Shown here one piece after another: positions 8,932 to 18,494 of a DNA stretch of 64,000 nucleotides. The translations under genes were made by a program, and so were the position numbers. Under the pieces are notes generated by a model that saw only the letters and a program-made list of their open reading frames with translations, was not told the DNA's origin and made no database searches. This stretch comes from Thermodesulfovibrionia bacterium (lineage in GTDB: Bacteria; Nitrospirota; Thermodesulfovibrionia; UBA6902; BMS3Bbin08), in NCBI GenBank assembly GCA_030694425.1, contig JAUXYI010000012.1:1-64000 (forward strand). Reading direction: 5' to 3'. How positions within the stretch are numbered: position 1 is the stretch's first letter; each line of letters opens with the position of its first letter.

Positions 8932-9112
8932 TTTGTCATTGCGAGGAACGGAGTGACAAAGCAATCTCAAAAGCATGCCCTGAGCAAAACGAAAGGGACG
9001 AGATTCTTCACGGAGTTTATCCTGAGCAGAAAGATGAGATTCTTCGCTTCGCTCAGAATGACATGCGAAGGGTTCAGAATGACAGAGAGCGAAGGGATCT
9101 GAATGACAGATT
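8932..9112 (+). repeat. Long dispersed repeat ('cattgcgaggaacg...gattcttcgcttcgctcagaatgaca'), copy 1
   Basis: Shares ttcttc[a/g]cggagtttatcctgagcagaaagatgagattcttcgcttcgctcagaatgacatgcg with the reverse complement of 45945-46132. Confidence 0.85.
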
Positions 9113-9142
9113 ATAGTAAAGCTATTTAATTTATTAACAGAT

Positions 9143-10672
9143 ATGGAAACCATAGACAAGATTAAGGATGAGGATATTGACCCTTCTTTTTTAAAAGGGC
9201 TGCCCCTTTCATTTGTAAAAGGCAATGTTTTTCTGCCTCTGCACAAAGAGGATAATGAGCTTGTAGCCGCTGTTGCTGACAACCAGGGATTTTTTGCGCT
9301 GCTTGATATGGCAAGAGTTCATAATCTTAAGCCAAGGCCCCTTTATGCGCCAAAAGAAGTAATACTGAATGCCATAAACAGGATTTACAGCCAGACAAGC
9401 AGAGTCAACGAGGTAATGGGCGACATAGAGGGAGAAGACCTCTCAATGATTGCCACAGAGTTTGAATCACCAAGGGACTTACTTGAACTAACCGAAGAGG
9501 CTCCGATTATCAGACTCCTCAACGCCCTGCTGATGGAGGCTGTAAAAGAAAGGGCAAGCGACATCCATGTAGAGCCATACGAAAAAGGTCTTGATGTGCG
9601 ATTCAGAGTAGATGGCATTCTCAGAAAGGTCTTAAGCCCGCCAAAAATTATTCAGGATGCCCTTATCTCAAGAATAAAAATAATTTCAGGACTGGATATA
9701 GCAGAGAAACGACTCCCGCAGGATGGAAGGATAAAACTGCTGGTAGGCGGAAAAGACATTGATATAAGGGTCTCGATAGTCCCGACAGCTTTAGGTGAAA
9801 GGGCAGTTTTAAGGCTGCTTGACAGGCAGGTAGGTATTTTAAGTTTAGAGGTGATAGGACTTGAAGGCCCAATCTTAAACATATTCAAAAACGCACTTTC
9901 AAAACAAAATGGAATAATTCTTGTAACCGGTCCCACGGGCTCAGGCAAAACCACTACTCTTTATGCATCGCTTCTTAAACTCAATACAGAGGAAAGAAAT
10001 ATTATTACTGTAGAAGACCCTGTAGAATACCGGCTGAAAGGCATAGGGCAAATCCATGTAAATCCAAAAATAGGGTTTACCTTTGCTTTGGGGCTGAGGG
10101 CTATCTTAAGACAGGATCCGGATATAATCATGGTCGGAGAAATAAGGGATTTGGAAACAGCCGAAATCGCGGTGCACGCCTCTTTGACAGGACATCTGGT
10201 TTTAAGCACCCTGCACACAAATGACGCTCCGGGCGCCATTACAAGACTTATTGATATGGGCATAGAACCTTTCCTTGTAGCGTCATCCCTGATAGTGATA
10301 CTGGCGCAGAGACTGGTAAGGGCAATCTGCCCTCACTGCAAAGAATCGTATACACCGCCTCCTCACGAAATAAAATTCCTTGAAACCAGTCTAAAGAGTG
10401 AAAATATTCCTAAGCTGCTCTATCGCGGACACGGCTGCAGCAAATGTATGGGAAAAGGCTATCTTGGAAGAACAGGAATCTTTGAGCTTCTGGAGATAAC
10501 TCCTGACATAAGGTCAATGATTATTGAGCGCAAAGATACGCAGACGATAAAAACATCGGCAATAAACGCGGGTTTTAAGACAATTATGGTTAATGGGATA
10601 AGTAAAATCATAAATGGGATTACCACAACAGAGGAAGTCTTAAGGGTAACACAAAAAGACAGCGAAATATGA
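9143..10672 (+). CDS. gspE: Type II secretion ATPase GspE
   Basis: Walker A GPTGSGKTTTLYASL, PDIIMVGEIRDLETAEIAVHASLTGHLVLSTLHTND, two CxxC pairs near the C-terminus. Confidence 0.97.
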   Translation: METIDKIKDEDIDPSFLKGLPLSFVKGNVFLPLHKEDNELVAAVADNQGFFALLDMARVHNLKPRPLYAPKEVILNAINRIYSQTSRVNEVMGDIEGEDLSMIATEFESPRDLLELTEEAPIIRLLNALLMEAVKERASDIHVEPYEKGLDVRFRVDGILRKVLSPPKIIQDALISRIKIISGLDIAEKRLPQDGRIKLLVGGKDIDIRVSIVPTALGERAVLRLLDRQVGILSLEVIGLEGPILNIFKNALSKQNGIILVTGPTGSGKTTTLYASLLKLNTEERNIITVEDPVEYRLKGIGQIHVNPKIGFTFALGLRAILRQDPDIIMVGEIRDLETAEIAVHASLTGHLVLSTLHTNDAPGAITRLIDMGIEPFLVASSLIVILAQRLVRAICPHCKESYTPPPHEIKFLETSLKSENIPKLLYRGHGCSKCMGKGYLGRTGIFELLEITPDIRSMIIERKDTQTIKTSAINAGFKTIMVNGISKIINGITTTEEVLRVTQKDSEI

Positions 10673-10760
10673 GATGCAGCAAATTCAAAAATTAAAATGT
10701 AAAATGCAAAATTAAGGAATTTTTATTATTAATGAGTTCATTAGTAAAGCCTCATAAGCA

Positions 10761-10836
10761 GTCATTCCTGCGTAAGCAGGAATCCAGGAAAACCAAAGAA
10801 AATACTGGATTCCCGCTTAAGGACTGCGGGAATGAC
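10761..10836. repeat. gtcattcctgc...gcgggaatgac palindromic repeat
   Basis: gtcattcctgcgtaagcaggaatccagg...ctggattcccgc..gactgcgggaatgac. Confidence 0.8.
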
Positions 10837-10917
10837 GGAAAAACCAATGTGCTCTTACTTATGGTCTTCTTAGTATAGATTTCCCGTCCGCAATTTTGCA
10901 TTTTGAATTAAAAAATT

Positions 10918-12096
10918 ATGCCAATATTTAAATATCGAGGATACAAAGATAAAGGAACAAATATTGAAGGGGTAATCGAGGCTGACGGACAAAAAGACGC
11001 CATAATAAAGTTAAAAGCCTCTGGTGTCTTTCCAAAAGAAATTACCGAAGCAATATTTGCATCAAGAAAGATATTCTATTTTAAACATCCTCAATCCTTT
11101 CTGCCTGATATTACAAGAAATCTCTCGGCATTGCTGTACGCCGGCGTCTCTTTAATAGAGGCTATAGAAGCTATTTCATCTGAACAAAAAGGTCAGTGGA
11201 AAGGCATACTGATAGATATAAAAGACAGACTGTTAGCCGGTGCAACACTGGCAAAATCAATACAGGCATATCCGGCAATATTCCCTGAATTTTATTCAGG
11301 CATGGTTTCTGCCGGAGAAAGCAGCGGAAGATTAACCGAGGTCCTTTTAACCCTCGCTGACTTTCTTGAATCACAGAGGTCCATAAAAAATAAGGTGCAA
11401 ACATCCCTTGTTTACCCGATATTTATGGCATTTGTAAGCATCTTTATTCTTTCATTCCTTTTCACCTTTGTTGTCCCGAAAATAACAAATATATTTGAAG
11501 GAACCTCGGCAACCTTGCCGTTAATTACCGTGATGCTCGTATGGATAAGCACTGCGTTTCACAAATTCTGGTGGCTTATGGCGCTCGGAGCAGCAGGTGC
11601 TGTAGTTTTTTACCGCTGGCTTAAAAAAACAAAAAAAGAAATAATTGACTCAATCCTGCTTAAGTTTCCCCTGGGGATCTTACAGAGTCTTTATATGGCG
11701 CGGTTTTCCATTACCATGTCCTTCCTGCTTTCAGGCGGGATCCCGATATTAAATGCAATGCGGTCAGCTGCTGACGCAATCGGCAACGTTGTTTTGAAAA
11801 ACAAGATTATGTCCGCACAGAATTTAGTCTCACAGGGAGCAAGGATATCAACCAGCCTTGATGGTTTTCCGCCAACGCTTTTGCAGATGATATCCACAGG
11901 CGAAGAGAGCGGGCAGTTAGCAGAGGCGCTGAAAAGAGCTGCTAAATTTTATGAGGCAGAATTTGATAAAAAACTTTCAAGGACGATAAGCCTTTTAGAG
12001 CCGGCATTGATACTATTTATGGGACTTATTGTAGGATTCATTGTAATTGCTGTGCTTTTACCCATATTTGAGCTTAATCAGTTAATTAAAATGTGA
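10918..12096 (+). CDS. gspF: Type II secretion inner-membrane protein GspF
   Basis: Three TM regions, SAGESSGRLTEVL...STGEESGQLAEALKRAAKFYEAEF duplicated T2SF motif. Confidence 0.96.
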   Translation: MPIFKYRGYKDKGTNIEGVIEADGQKDAIIKLKASGVFPKEITEAIFASRKIFYFKHPQSFLPDITRNLSALLYAGVSLIEAIEAISSEQKGQWKGILIDIKDRLLAGATLAKSIQAYPAIFPEFYSGMVSAGESSGRLTEVLLTLADFLESQRSIKNKVQTSLVYPIFMAFVSIFILSFLFTFVVPKITNIFEGTSATLPLITVMLVWISTAFHKFWWLMALGAAGAVVFYRWLKKTKKEIIDSILLKFPLGILQSLYMARFSITMSFLLSGGIPILNAMRSAADAIGNVVLKNKIMSAQNLVSQGARISTSLDGFPPTLLQMISTGEESGQLAEALKRAAKFYEAEFDKKLSRTISLLEPALILFMGLIVGFIVIAVLLPIFELNQLIKM

Positions 12097-12122
12097 TAAG
12101 TTTAAAACTTATGGTGAAAGTC

Positions 12123-12244
12123 ATAAATAAGTTGACATATACCCCTCACCCTAACCCTCTCCCGCAAGGGGAGAGGGGACTGAATATTTCCCCTCCCTTG
12201 ACGGGAGGGGATGTAGGGGAGGGTGAATTTTGTGTACTTATTTA
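12123..12244. repeat. Nested palindromic element with outer taaataagt/acttattta arms
   Basis: ataaataagttgacatatacccctcaccctaaccctctcccgcaaggggagagggg...gagggtgaattttgtgtacttattta. Confidence 0.65.
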
Positions 12245-12274
12245 AGTCGTTAACTATAGAAAGGAGTTTAATAA

Positions 12275-12754
12275 ATGCAGAAGAAACTAAATTCCAAAAT
12301 TTTTAATTTTGAATTTTATACTTTGCATTCCCGGAGGGCGGGGTTCACTCTCATCGAGATTATGGTAGTACTGTTTATCCTTGCCATCCTTGCTGCAATA
12401 GTAGCGCCCCGGCTTATCGGCAGAACTGATGACGCAAGGGTAGTTAAAGCAAAAGTGCAGATAAAAAATTTTGAGACTGCCCTCAAGCTCTTTAAAATGG
12501 ACAATGGTTTTTATCCATCTACCGAGCAAGGGCTTGAGGCGCTAATAGAAAAACCGACAACCGGAAAAATACCCGAAAACTATAAGACAGGAGGTTACTT
12601 AGAAAAAAAGAAAATAACCCCAGACTCCTGGGGACATTCTTACGTGTACATATCTCCTGGCACGCAGGGTGATTACGATATTATAAGTTACGGAGCTGAC
12701 GGTGTCCCCGGAGGTAAAGGATACGATGCAGATATTACAAACTGGGATTTATAA
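12275..12754 (+). CDS. gspG: Major pseudopilin GspG
   Basis: RRAG^FTLIEIMVVLFILAILAAIVAPRLIGRTDDA...SWGHSYVYISPG..YDIISYGADG. Confidence 0.96.
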   Translation: MQKKLNSKIFNFEFYTLHSRRAGFTLIEIMVVLFILAILAAIVAPRLIGRTDDARVVKAKVQIKNFETALKLFKMDNGFYPSTEQGLEALIEKPTTGKIPENYKTGGYLEKKKITPDSWGHSYVYISPGTQGDYDIISYGADGVPGGKGYDADITNWDL

Positions 12755-13280
12755 AATAAATTCAAAAATAAAAAATCAAAATGTAAAATTAAGGAAATCC
12801 GTTCACTGTTCACTGTTCACTATTCACTGTTTTAGGGGTTTCACCTTCATAGAATTAGTTGTGGTCATCTTTATTCTCTCCCTTGCTACAGCCTTAATAA
12901 TGCCGTCCTTCTGGGAAACTGAAAAAGATGCGGTAAAAACAGAAGCAAAACATCTGAGCAGCACCTTAAGATATATCTATGATAATGCAGTAGGGAAAAA
13001 ACAAATCTATTCATTTAACGTTAATCTTGATAATGAATCATGGGGATTCAAAAGTAAAAAAGAAACCAGAAATTTTAAGACAAAAGGTGATGTAGAAATA
13101 CGGGATATCGTAGTGCCTTCACTCGGGGAAGTCTCAAATGGCGAGGTAACAATAGAATTCGGGCCCATGGGACCTGAGGAGCCAATAATACTGCATCTTA
13201 GAAAAGGCAAATCAGAGTATACAATTATACTTAACCATTTAAATGGAAAAACCAAAATTTTTGAAGGATACACACTTTAA
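12702..13280 (+). CDS. gspH: Pseudopilin GspH (true start may be downstream of ORF start)
   Basis: RG^FTFIELVVVIFILSLATALIMPSF prepilin motif; position in operon. Confidence 0.8.
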   Translation: MSPEVKDTMQILQTGIYKINSKIKNQNVKLRKSVHCSLFTIHCFRGFTFIELVVVIFILSLATALIMPSFWETEKDAVKTEAKHLSSTLRYIYDNAVGKKQIYSFNVNLDNESWGFKSKKETRNFKTKGDVEIRDIVVPSLGEVSNGEVTIEFGPMGPEEPIILHLRKGKSEYTIILNHLNGKTKIFEGYTL

Positions 13281-13294
13281 ATTCAAAATTTAAA

Positions 13295-13726
13295 ATGAAA
13301 AATGCAAAATTAAGGAAATCTTACCGTTCACTCTTCACTGTTCACCCCGGCCTCGCTCTGCGAAGCGGGGCGGGCTGTTCACTGCCTAAAGGTTTCACTC
13401 TTCTTGAAATTATGATTGCACTTGCAATTGTCGGGGCAGTGGTCATAACCATTCTCTACACGGTTAATTATCACGCTGACACAGCTTATGAACACACCGT
13501 TACTACCCGGATGTTTCTTGCAGCAAAAGAAAAAATAGCAGAAATGGAGCAAAATCCACAAGATGCAAAAGGAAACATTGCCGGAACAGATTACACATAT
13601 GAAAACTCAGTAAATACTACAAAAGATGAAGGGATTATCGAGATAAAGACAATTATAAACAAGAATGGCAAAAAGGTCATCCTCAGCGAGCTTGTTATTA
13701 AAAAAGAGATTCAAAATCCACAATGA
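13295..13726 (+). CDS. gspI: Pseudopilin GspI
   Basis: KG^FTLLEIMIALAIVGAVVITIL; position in operon. Confidence 0.85.
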   Translation: MKNAKLRKSYRSLFTVHPGLALRSGAGCSLPKGFTLLEIMIALAIVGAVVITILYTVNYHADTAYEHTVTTRMFLAAKEKIAEMEQNPQDAKGNIAGTDYTYENSVNTTKDEGIIEIKTIINKNGKKVILSELVIKKEIQNPQ

Positions 13727-14418
13727 AAAATGCAAAATTAAGGAAATCTTACCGTTCACTGTTCACTGTTCACTGTTCACTGCCTAATGGTTTTACCCTC
13801 CTTGAGGTGCTTTTAAGCCTTACCCTTTTAACTATTATATTAGGAGCTGCTTATAGTTCATTCTTCACAATTCAGAGGGCTATTGAAAGATTCACCGGCG
13901 TATCCCTTAAATATCAAGAAGCACGAACAGCATTGGACCTGATGCGGCGTGAAATTGAAGGAGCACTCCTGAAAAATCCCATGTCACCAAGCCGGGACAA
14001 TAATGATAAAACAACTTTTATAATTGAAGACAGAGATATATTCGGGAAAACAACATCAAGATTACATCTTACCGCATTTTCTTTTAAAGGCAGGGGGATA
14101 AATACAATCTCTTATTTTGTCCAGGAAAAAGACGGGCAATTCACCCTCATAAAAGGTGAATTACCTGCATCTACTTCATTAATAGATAAATCATTAACAG
14201 AATTCATATCGGACAAGAGATATATCTCAGAAATAATAGAGGGAATAGACGGCTTTACAGTTGAGACTTTGTATAACAATGAATGGATAAAAACATGGAA
14301 TACTGAGCAGACCGGGAAACTCCCTGATGTTGTAAGGGTCAGCATAGAATTTGATGATAAGGGCAAAAAAATCAAACTTACAGAATATGCCAAACCAAAA
14401 ATCGGGAAGCAGCTATGA
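13723..14418 (+). CDS. gspJ: Pseudopilin GspJ
   Basis: NG^FTLLEVLLSLTLLTIILGAAYSSFF; LDLMRREIEGA. Confidence 0.88.
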   Translation: MKNAKLRKSYRSLFTVHCSLPNGFTLLEVLLSLTLLTIILGAAYSSFFTIQRAIERFTGVSLKYQEARTALDLMRREIEGALLKNPMSPSRDNNDKTTFIIEDRDIFGKTTSRLHLTAFSFKGRGINTISYFVQEKDGQFTLIKGELPASTSLIDKSLTEFISDKRYISEIIEGIDGFTVETLYNNEWIKTWNTEQTGKLPDVVRVSIEFDDKGKKIKLTEYAKPKIGKQL

Positions 14419-15296
14419 AAAAAACTGTTCACAATCAAAATGGTTCTGCCCTGTTAATCACCCTCCTTATCGTTACAATTCTAACGAGCCTCACAGTTGA
14501 ATTTGCATACGACGTTTATATCAGCACCGGTGCATTATCTAACTGGGCCAATGCACAAAGAGCATCACTCATTGCCAAATCAGGGCAAACCCTGAGTTCT
14601 AAAAATTTAATGTCTGTTCAAAAACATCCCTATACTTACGCGACAGAAGTAAATTTACCGATTGAAGAAAAATTCGGTCCTGATACAAATCTCACAGTAA
14701 ACATAGAGGATGAAAATTCAAAATTCAATATTAACAGTATTATCTTTCAAAACGGGCTGACTAACGAAAACGCCCTCTCTTCCTTGAAAAAGCTTTTTGA
14801 ATACCTTAATATTAATCCGTCTCTTGCATTGACTATTGCAGACTGGATAGACCCTGACCACGAGCCAAGACTGAGGGATTCAGAATACAGAGCAAAAAAC
14901 TCATATCTCTGGAGCGTAGATGAACTTAAGCTTATAAACGGAATAGATAAAAAAACTTTTGAAACGATTCGTCCATTCATAACAGTGTATGGAGAAGACA
15001 AAAAGATAAACATAAACACTGCAAAACTGCCTGTGCTTATAAGCCTGCATAAAGACATGACAGAAACCATTGCTAAAAGGATTATTGATTACAGGGAAAG
15101 CATGCCGTTTGAAGATGAAGCCCAGATAGTCAGGGTATCAGGACTTGAAACCATTGGTCCATTGCTCCTGGGCAGGATTACAGTTAAAAGTTCCTATTTT
15201 AGAGTCATCTCAACAGCAATAGTCAATGAGATAACAAGAAGCATTGAAAGTGTTTTGGATACTTCCATGAAGGTTTTATACTGGAGAGAAGGATAA
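14415..15296 (+). CDS. gspK: Pseudopilin GspK
   Basis: NGSALLITLLIVTILTSLTVEFAYDV...LTIADWIDPDHEPR...INGIDKKTFETIRPFITVYGEDKKININTA. Confidence 0.92.
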   Translation: MKKTVHNQNGSALLITLLIVTILTSLTVEFAYDVYISTGALSNWANAQRASLIAKSGQTLSSKNLMSVQKHPYTYATEVNLPIEEKFGPDTNLTVNIEDENSKFNINSIIFQNGLTNENALSSLKKLFEYLNINPSLALTIADWIDPDHEPRLRDSEYRAKNSYLWSVDELKLINGIDKKTFETIRPFITVYGEDKKININTAKLPVLISLHKDMTETIAKRIIDYRESMPFEDEAQIVRVSGLETIGPLLLGRITVKSSYFRVISTAIVNEITRSIESVLDTSMKVLYWREG

Positions 15297-15297
15297 G

Positions 15298-16356
15298 ATG
15301 ATAGGTTTTATTGACTGGACAGAAGGGAAGCTCAGCCTTTATGTTTTTAAAAAAAAAGGCAGCCAGTACACTCATGTTGACACCCTGACCGTCCCTGTTG
15401 AGGAAGAATTAAATCAGTCCTTCCTTGCATCGGTTGTAAAACCTAATATTGAACAAGTATATCTAAGCGTGCCCATAAACCTTCTAACACTCAGGGAACT
15501 TCGCTTTCCTTTCTCTGACAAAAATAAAATAAAGGAAACTATTCCCTATGAACTTGAAGGAATCCTGCTCGGCAGCGTAAGCGATTATTCAATTGATTGC
15601 ATAATTACAGACATATCTGACAGCGGCAGCAATGTCCTGGCTGCCTGCATGGAAAAAACAAAACTCAGACACATAGTTGACCTTTTTTTATCAGTCGGGC
15701 TTGAACCCGTGGTCATTACCTCTCTTGACTTGAGGCTTTACGGTAAAAATATTAATATGCTTTTTGAAGGCCCGACTCTCGGGGAAGGAATCAGGGCAGA
15801 GGCTGCCAGAGAAGAACTCGTCAACCTTTCAATAAATCTCAGACAGAATGATTTAGCCTATCAGGGCGATATAGAACGAATAAAAAAATCACTGCGCCTG
15901 ACAGGGGTTCTTGTCTTCCTTATTCTTCTGATTATTGGCTCTTATGCAGCAATAAAACTCATAACCCTAAAAAAAGATAATGCCTTAATCACAAAAGAAC
16001 TTAATGCAATATATCATAGTGCATTCCCTGCGGACACAAAGATAGTTGATGCTGTAAGACAGTTTAAAGGGAACCTCCATTCTCTGAAAGAAAAAAAGAC
16101 CATACTCATCGGTATCCCTGTTCTTGATATCCTGCTTGACATTGCAAACCATAAAAACAAAAACATTACGCTGAACGAACTTAACATTGATGAAGAAAAT
16201 ATGCTCATAAAAGGCGCCGGCCTATCATTTGAAAATACAGATGAATTTAAAAATGCCCTTTCATCCTCGTTTGCAGATGTAAAAGTTGTAGATTCCAAGT
16301 CTTCTCCTGACAAGAAAATAAGTTTTTCAATAATCATGAAGGAAAAGGCAAAATGA
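15298..16356 (+). CDS. gspL: Type II secretion protein GspL-like (actin-like plus TM)
   Basis: Position between gspK and gspM; IEQVYLSVPINLLTLRELRFPFSDKNKIKETIPYELEG. Confidence 0.8.
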   Translation: MIGFIDWTEGKLSLYVFKKKGSQYTHVDTLTVPVEEELNQSFLASVVKPNIEQVYLSVPINLLTLRELRFPFSDKNKIKETIPYELEGILLGSVSDYSIDCIITDISDSGSNVLAACMEKTKLRHIVDLFLSVGLEPVVITSLDLRLYGKNINMLFEGPTLGEGIRAEAAREELVNLSINLRQNDLAYQGDIERIKKSLRLTGVLVFLILLIIGSYAAIKLITLKKDNALITKELNAIYHSAFPADTKIVDAVRQFKGNLHSLKEKKTILIGIPVLDILLDIANHKNKNITLNELNIDEENMLIKGAGLSFENTDEFKNALSSSFADVKVVDSKSSPDKKISFSIIMKEKAK

Positions 16357-16865
16357 GATTCAATACAGGCAAAATTATTTTCTCTGATAAATACACAATT
16401 ATAACAGCAGCTCTCGTCATCTTAGCAGCAATCTTTACAATTACAGCACACATATCTATCAATCACCTGGAAAAAGAAAACAAAAAACTAACAGGCCATC
16501 TCAGTGAAATGCAAAGCCTCCAGAAAGAGTTGATTCAAATAAAAGATATTGCTGAATCAAAAGAAAGAAAAATAGGGCTGACAAAGATAACGGGAGTAGT
16601 CCCTGCTTTACAGCAATTGCTTGATAGCCTGGGGCTTAAGGCAAAGGCAATAAAACCTCTGGAGAAAAAGAAAATAAAAGAATTTACAGAAGAAGATGCA
16701 GAATTAGAAATTGAAGGCATCAACCTTAATCAGATAGTCAATCTGCTTTATAGAATAGAAAACTCACCGTTTCCTCTGAAGGTCAAAAACGCTGCCATGA
16801 AAACCGCTTTTGAAAATCAAAATGTATTTATTCTGAATATTACTGCATCACTTATAAGTAAATGA
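16353..16865 (+). CDS. gspM: Type II secretion protein GspM-like
   Basis: Single N-terminal TM and coiled-coil, size and position in operon. Confidence 0.65.
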   Translation: MRFNTGKIIFSDKYTIITAALVILAAIFTITAHISINHLEKENKKLTGHLSEMQSLQKELIQIKDIAESKERKIGLTKITGVVPALQQLLDSLGLKAKAIKPLEKKKIKEFTEEDAELEIEGINLNQIVNLLYRIENSPFPLKVKNAAMKTAFENQNVFILNITASLISK

Positions 16866-17644
16866 CTAAACTCCGCAATCCCTTGTTTCTGATAATCAGC
16901 ATTCCTGTATTTATACTCCTTTTATGGCTTATAGCCCTGCCTGATAGCGTAATAAAAACAACTATTGAGAACTCCATATCAAACAATGGGAGACTTAATA
17001 TCAATCCATCAATAAAGGGTCTCAGGAAAGGATTATTTTTTACTGTATATGCAGAGAGCCTTGAATTGAAAATCGGCAAAACCGCCGTCCTGATAATTAC
17101 AGACATATCCAGCAGAATCAATCCATTGTACTTGTTAAAAAAACAGTTTGCTTTTTCTATCAGAGGCAAAATCGGCACAGGAAATATTAAAGGTTTTTTT
17201 AAACTTCCTGAGAGCGGCAGTTTAAAAATAGATAAAGCAGAATTTTCTTCTATTCCCTACCTTGCCTCTGCAGGGCTTCAGGGCAAAGGTCTTATTTCAG
17301 CCAGGCTTAACTTAAAAAACAACATCATGGACGCTGTTTTTGAAATCCCTGACGCAGACATCCGCAGCTCAACAATGGCAATACCTATGCCAATAAGCTC
17401 ATTCCGTAAAATTCAGGGCGCGCTGCAACTCCAAGGGAACACCATTAAAATCACATCAATAAGTCTTGACTCAGATAAGGGTTATGCAAGAATAAAAGGT
17501 GAGGTCATTAATGGAACTATGGACCTGAGTTTAGAGTTGATGCCCTCTGCCGGTAAACTTGAACCAATAGAATCAATACTTATCAGCAAATATCAGATTT
17601 CACCCGGCTATTATGTTATTCCTATTAAAGGACCGATTTTGTAA
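16862..17644 (+). CDS. gspN: Type II secretion protein GspN-like
   Basis: Position at operon end; AsmA/GspN-like SSIPYLASAGLQGKGLISARLNLKN. Confidence 0.65.
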   Translation: MTKLRNPLFLIISIPVFILLLWLIALPDSVIKTTIENSISNNGRLNINPSIKGLRKGLFFTVYAESLELKIGKTAVLIITDISSRINPLYLLKKQFAFSIRGKIGTGNIKGFFKLPESGSLKIDKAEFSSIPYLASAGLQGKGLISARLNLKNNIMDAVFEIPDADIRSSTMAIPMPISSFRKIQGALQLQGNTIKITSISLDSDKGYARIKGEVINGTMDLSLELMPSAGKLEPIESILISKYQISPGYYVIPIKGPIL

Positions 17645-17661
17645 AAGGGTTATCTATCTTC

Positions 17662-18060
17662 TTATTCAAGCAAAATAAAACCATCTTGTCTTTTTAAAGA
17701 ACGGTCAAAAGTCGCTGTAATGTCACATCCTTTTATATGGTTAACCCTGCCTATGACATAGTCTGCAAAATCTGCTTTCCCACTTCTGTAATTATTAATA
17801 GCGTGGCGAACGACATCTTTAGACTCAATTTCAAATTGCTTTGTCCTGAGAATCTTGTCAAACACATCTGCGATCTCATTTCTATGAAATCCATAAGCCG
17901 ATTCAAGCACCCATACAAGTTCACATAGAACAACTATGTTGATAAAGCATAACTCCCCTGCGGTTGTTATTTTCTGTATATAAGCTGAAGCCATATCCGC
18001 CTGTTTTTTATCATCTTTAACAAGATAACGAACAAGGATGTTTGTATCTATCCCTTTCAT
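17662..18060 (-). CDS. PIN-domain toxin (VapC-like)
   Basis: MKGIDTNILVRYLVKDDKKQADMA...KADFADYVIGRVNHIKGCDITATFDRSLKRQDGF. Confidence 0.92.
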   Translation of the reverse strand: MKGIDTNILVRYLVKDDKKQADMASAYIQKITTAGELCFINIVVLCELVWVLESAYGFHRNEIADVFDKILRTKQFEIESKDVVRHAINNYRSGKADFADYVIGRVNHIKGCDITATFDRSLKRQDGFILLE

Positions 18061-18066
18061 AATTGC

Positions 18067-18312
18067 CTACTTCTCAGTTTTGAAACGCTTTTTAACTGCT
18101 GTTTTCATCTCTTCCACTGAAACTACTTTTCTATATGGTTTATAAAGTATTCCTTCAAGTTCTTTTACATCAACTGTAGCAGGTTCTATAACTACCCTGC
18201 CTTCGCTCTCCACAATAAAATCAATCTTGTCGCCAGTGTGAAGTTTCAGGCGTTTTCTTATATCTTTAGGTATCGTTGTCTGCCCCTTAGAAGTAACTGT
18301 TGAAACCGACAT
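18067..18312 (-). CDS. AbrB/MazE-type antitoxin (swapped-hairpin)
   Basis: MSVSTVTSKGQTTIPKDIRKRLKLHTGDKIDFIVESEGRVVIEP. Confidence 0.93.
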   Translation of the reverse strand: MSVSTVTSKGQTTIPKDIRKRLKLHTGDKIDFIVESEGRVVIEPATVDVKELEGILYKPYRKVVSVEEMKTAVKKRFKTEK

Positions 18313-18339
18313 AAGTTTCTCCTTTCATAGATAATATAT

Positions 18340-18357
18340 CCTTACTTTAGAGTAAGG
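18340..18357. promoter_or_regulatory. Palindrome upstream of the AbrB/PIN operon, candidate autoregulatory operator
   Basis: CCTTACT ttag AGTAAGG immediately upstream of the antitoxin start. Confidence 0.5.
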
Positions 18358-18494
18358 AATTTTGATATTTCTGTCAAGTGGCAGGAGGTTTTGTTTCTCA
18401 TTTCTGACTTCTATCCCTTCCGTACCTGCCGCTGTTGAGAGTGATAAATATGTTAAAGAGGGATAATGAAAGAAGCCCTATTCTCTATCAAAGT

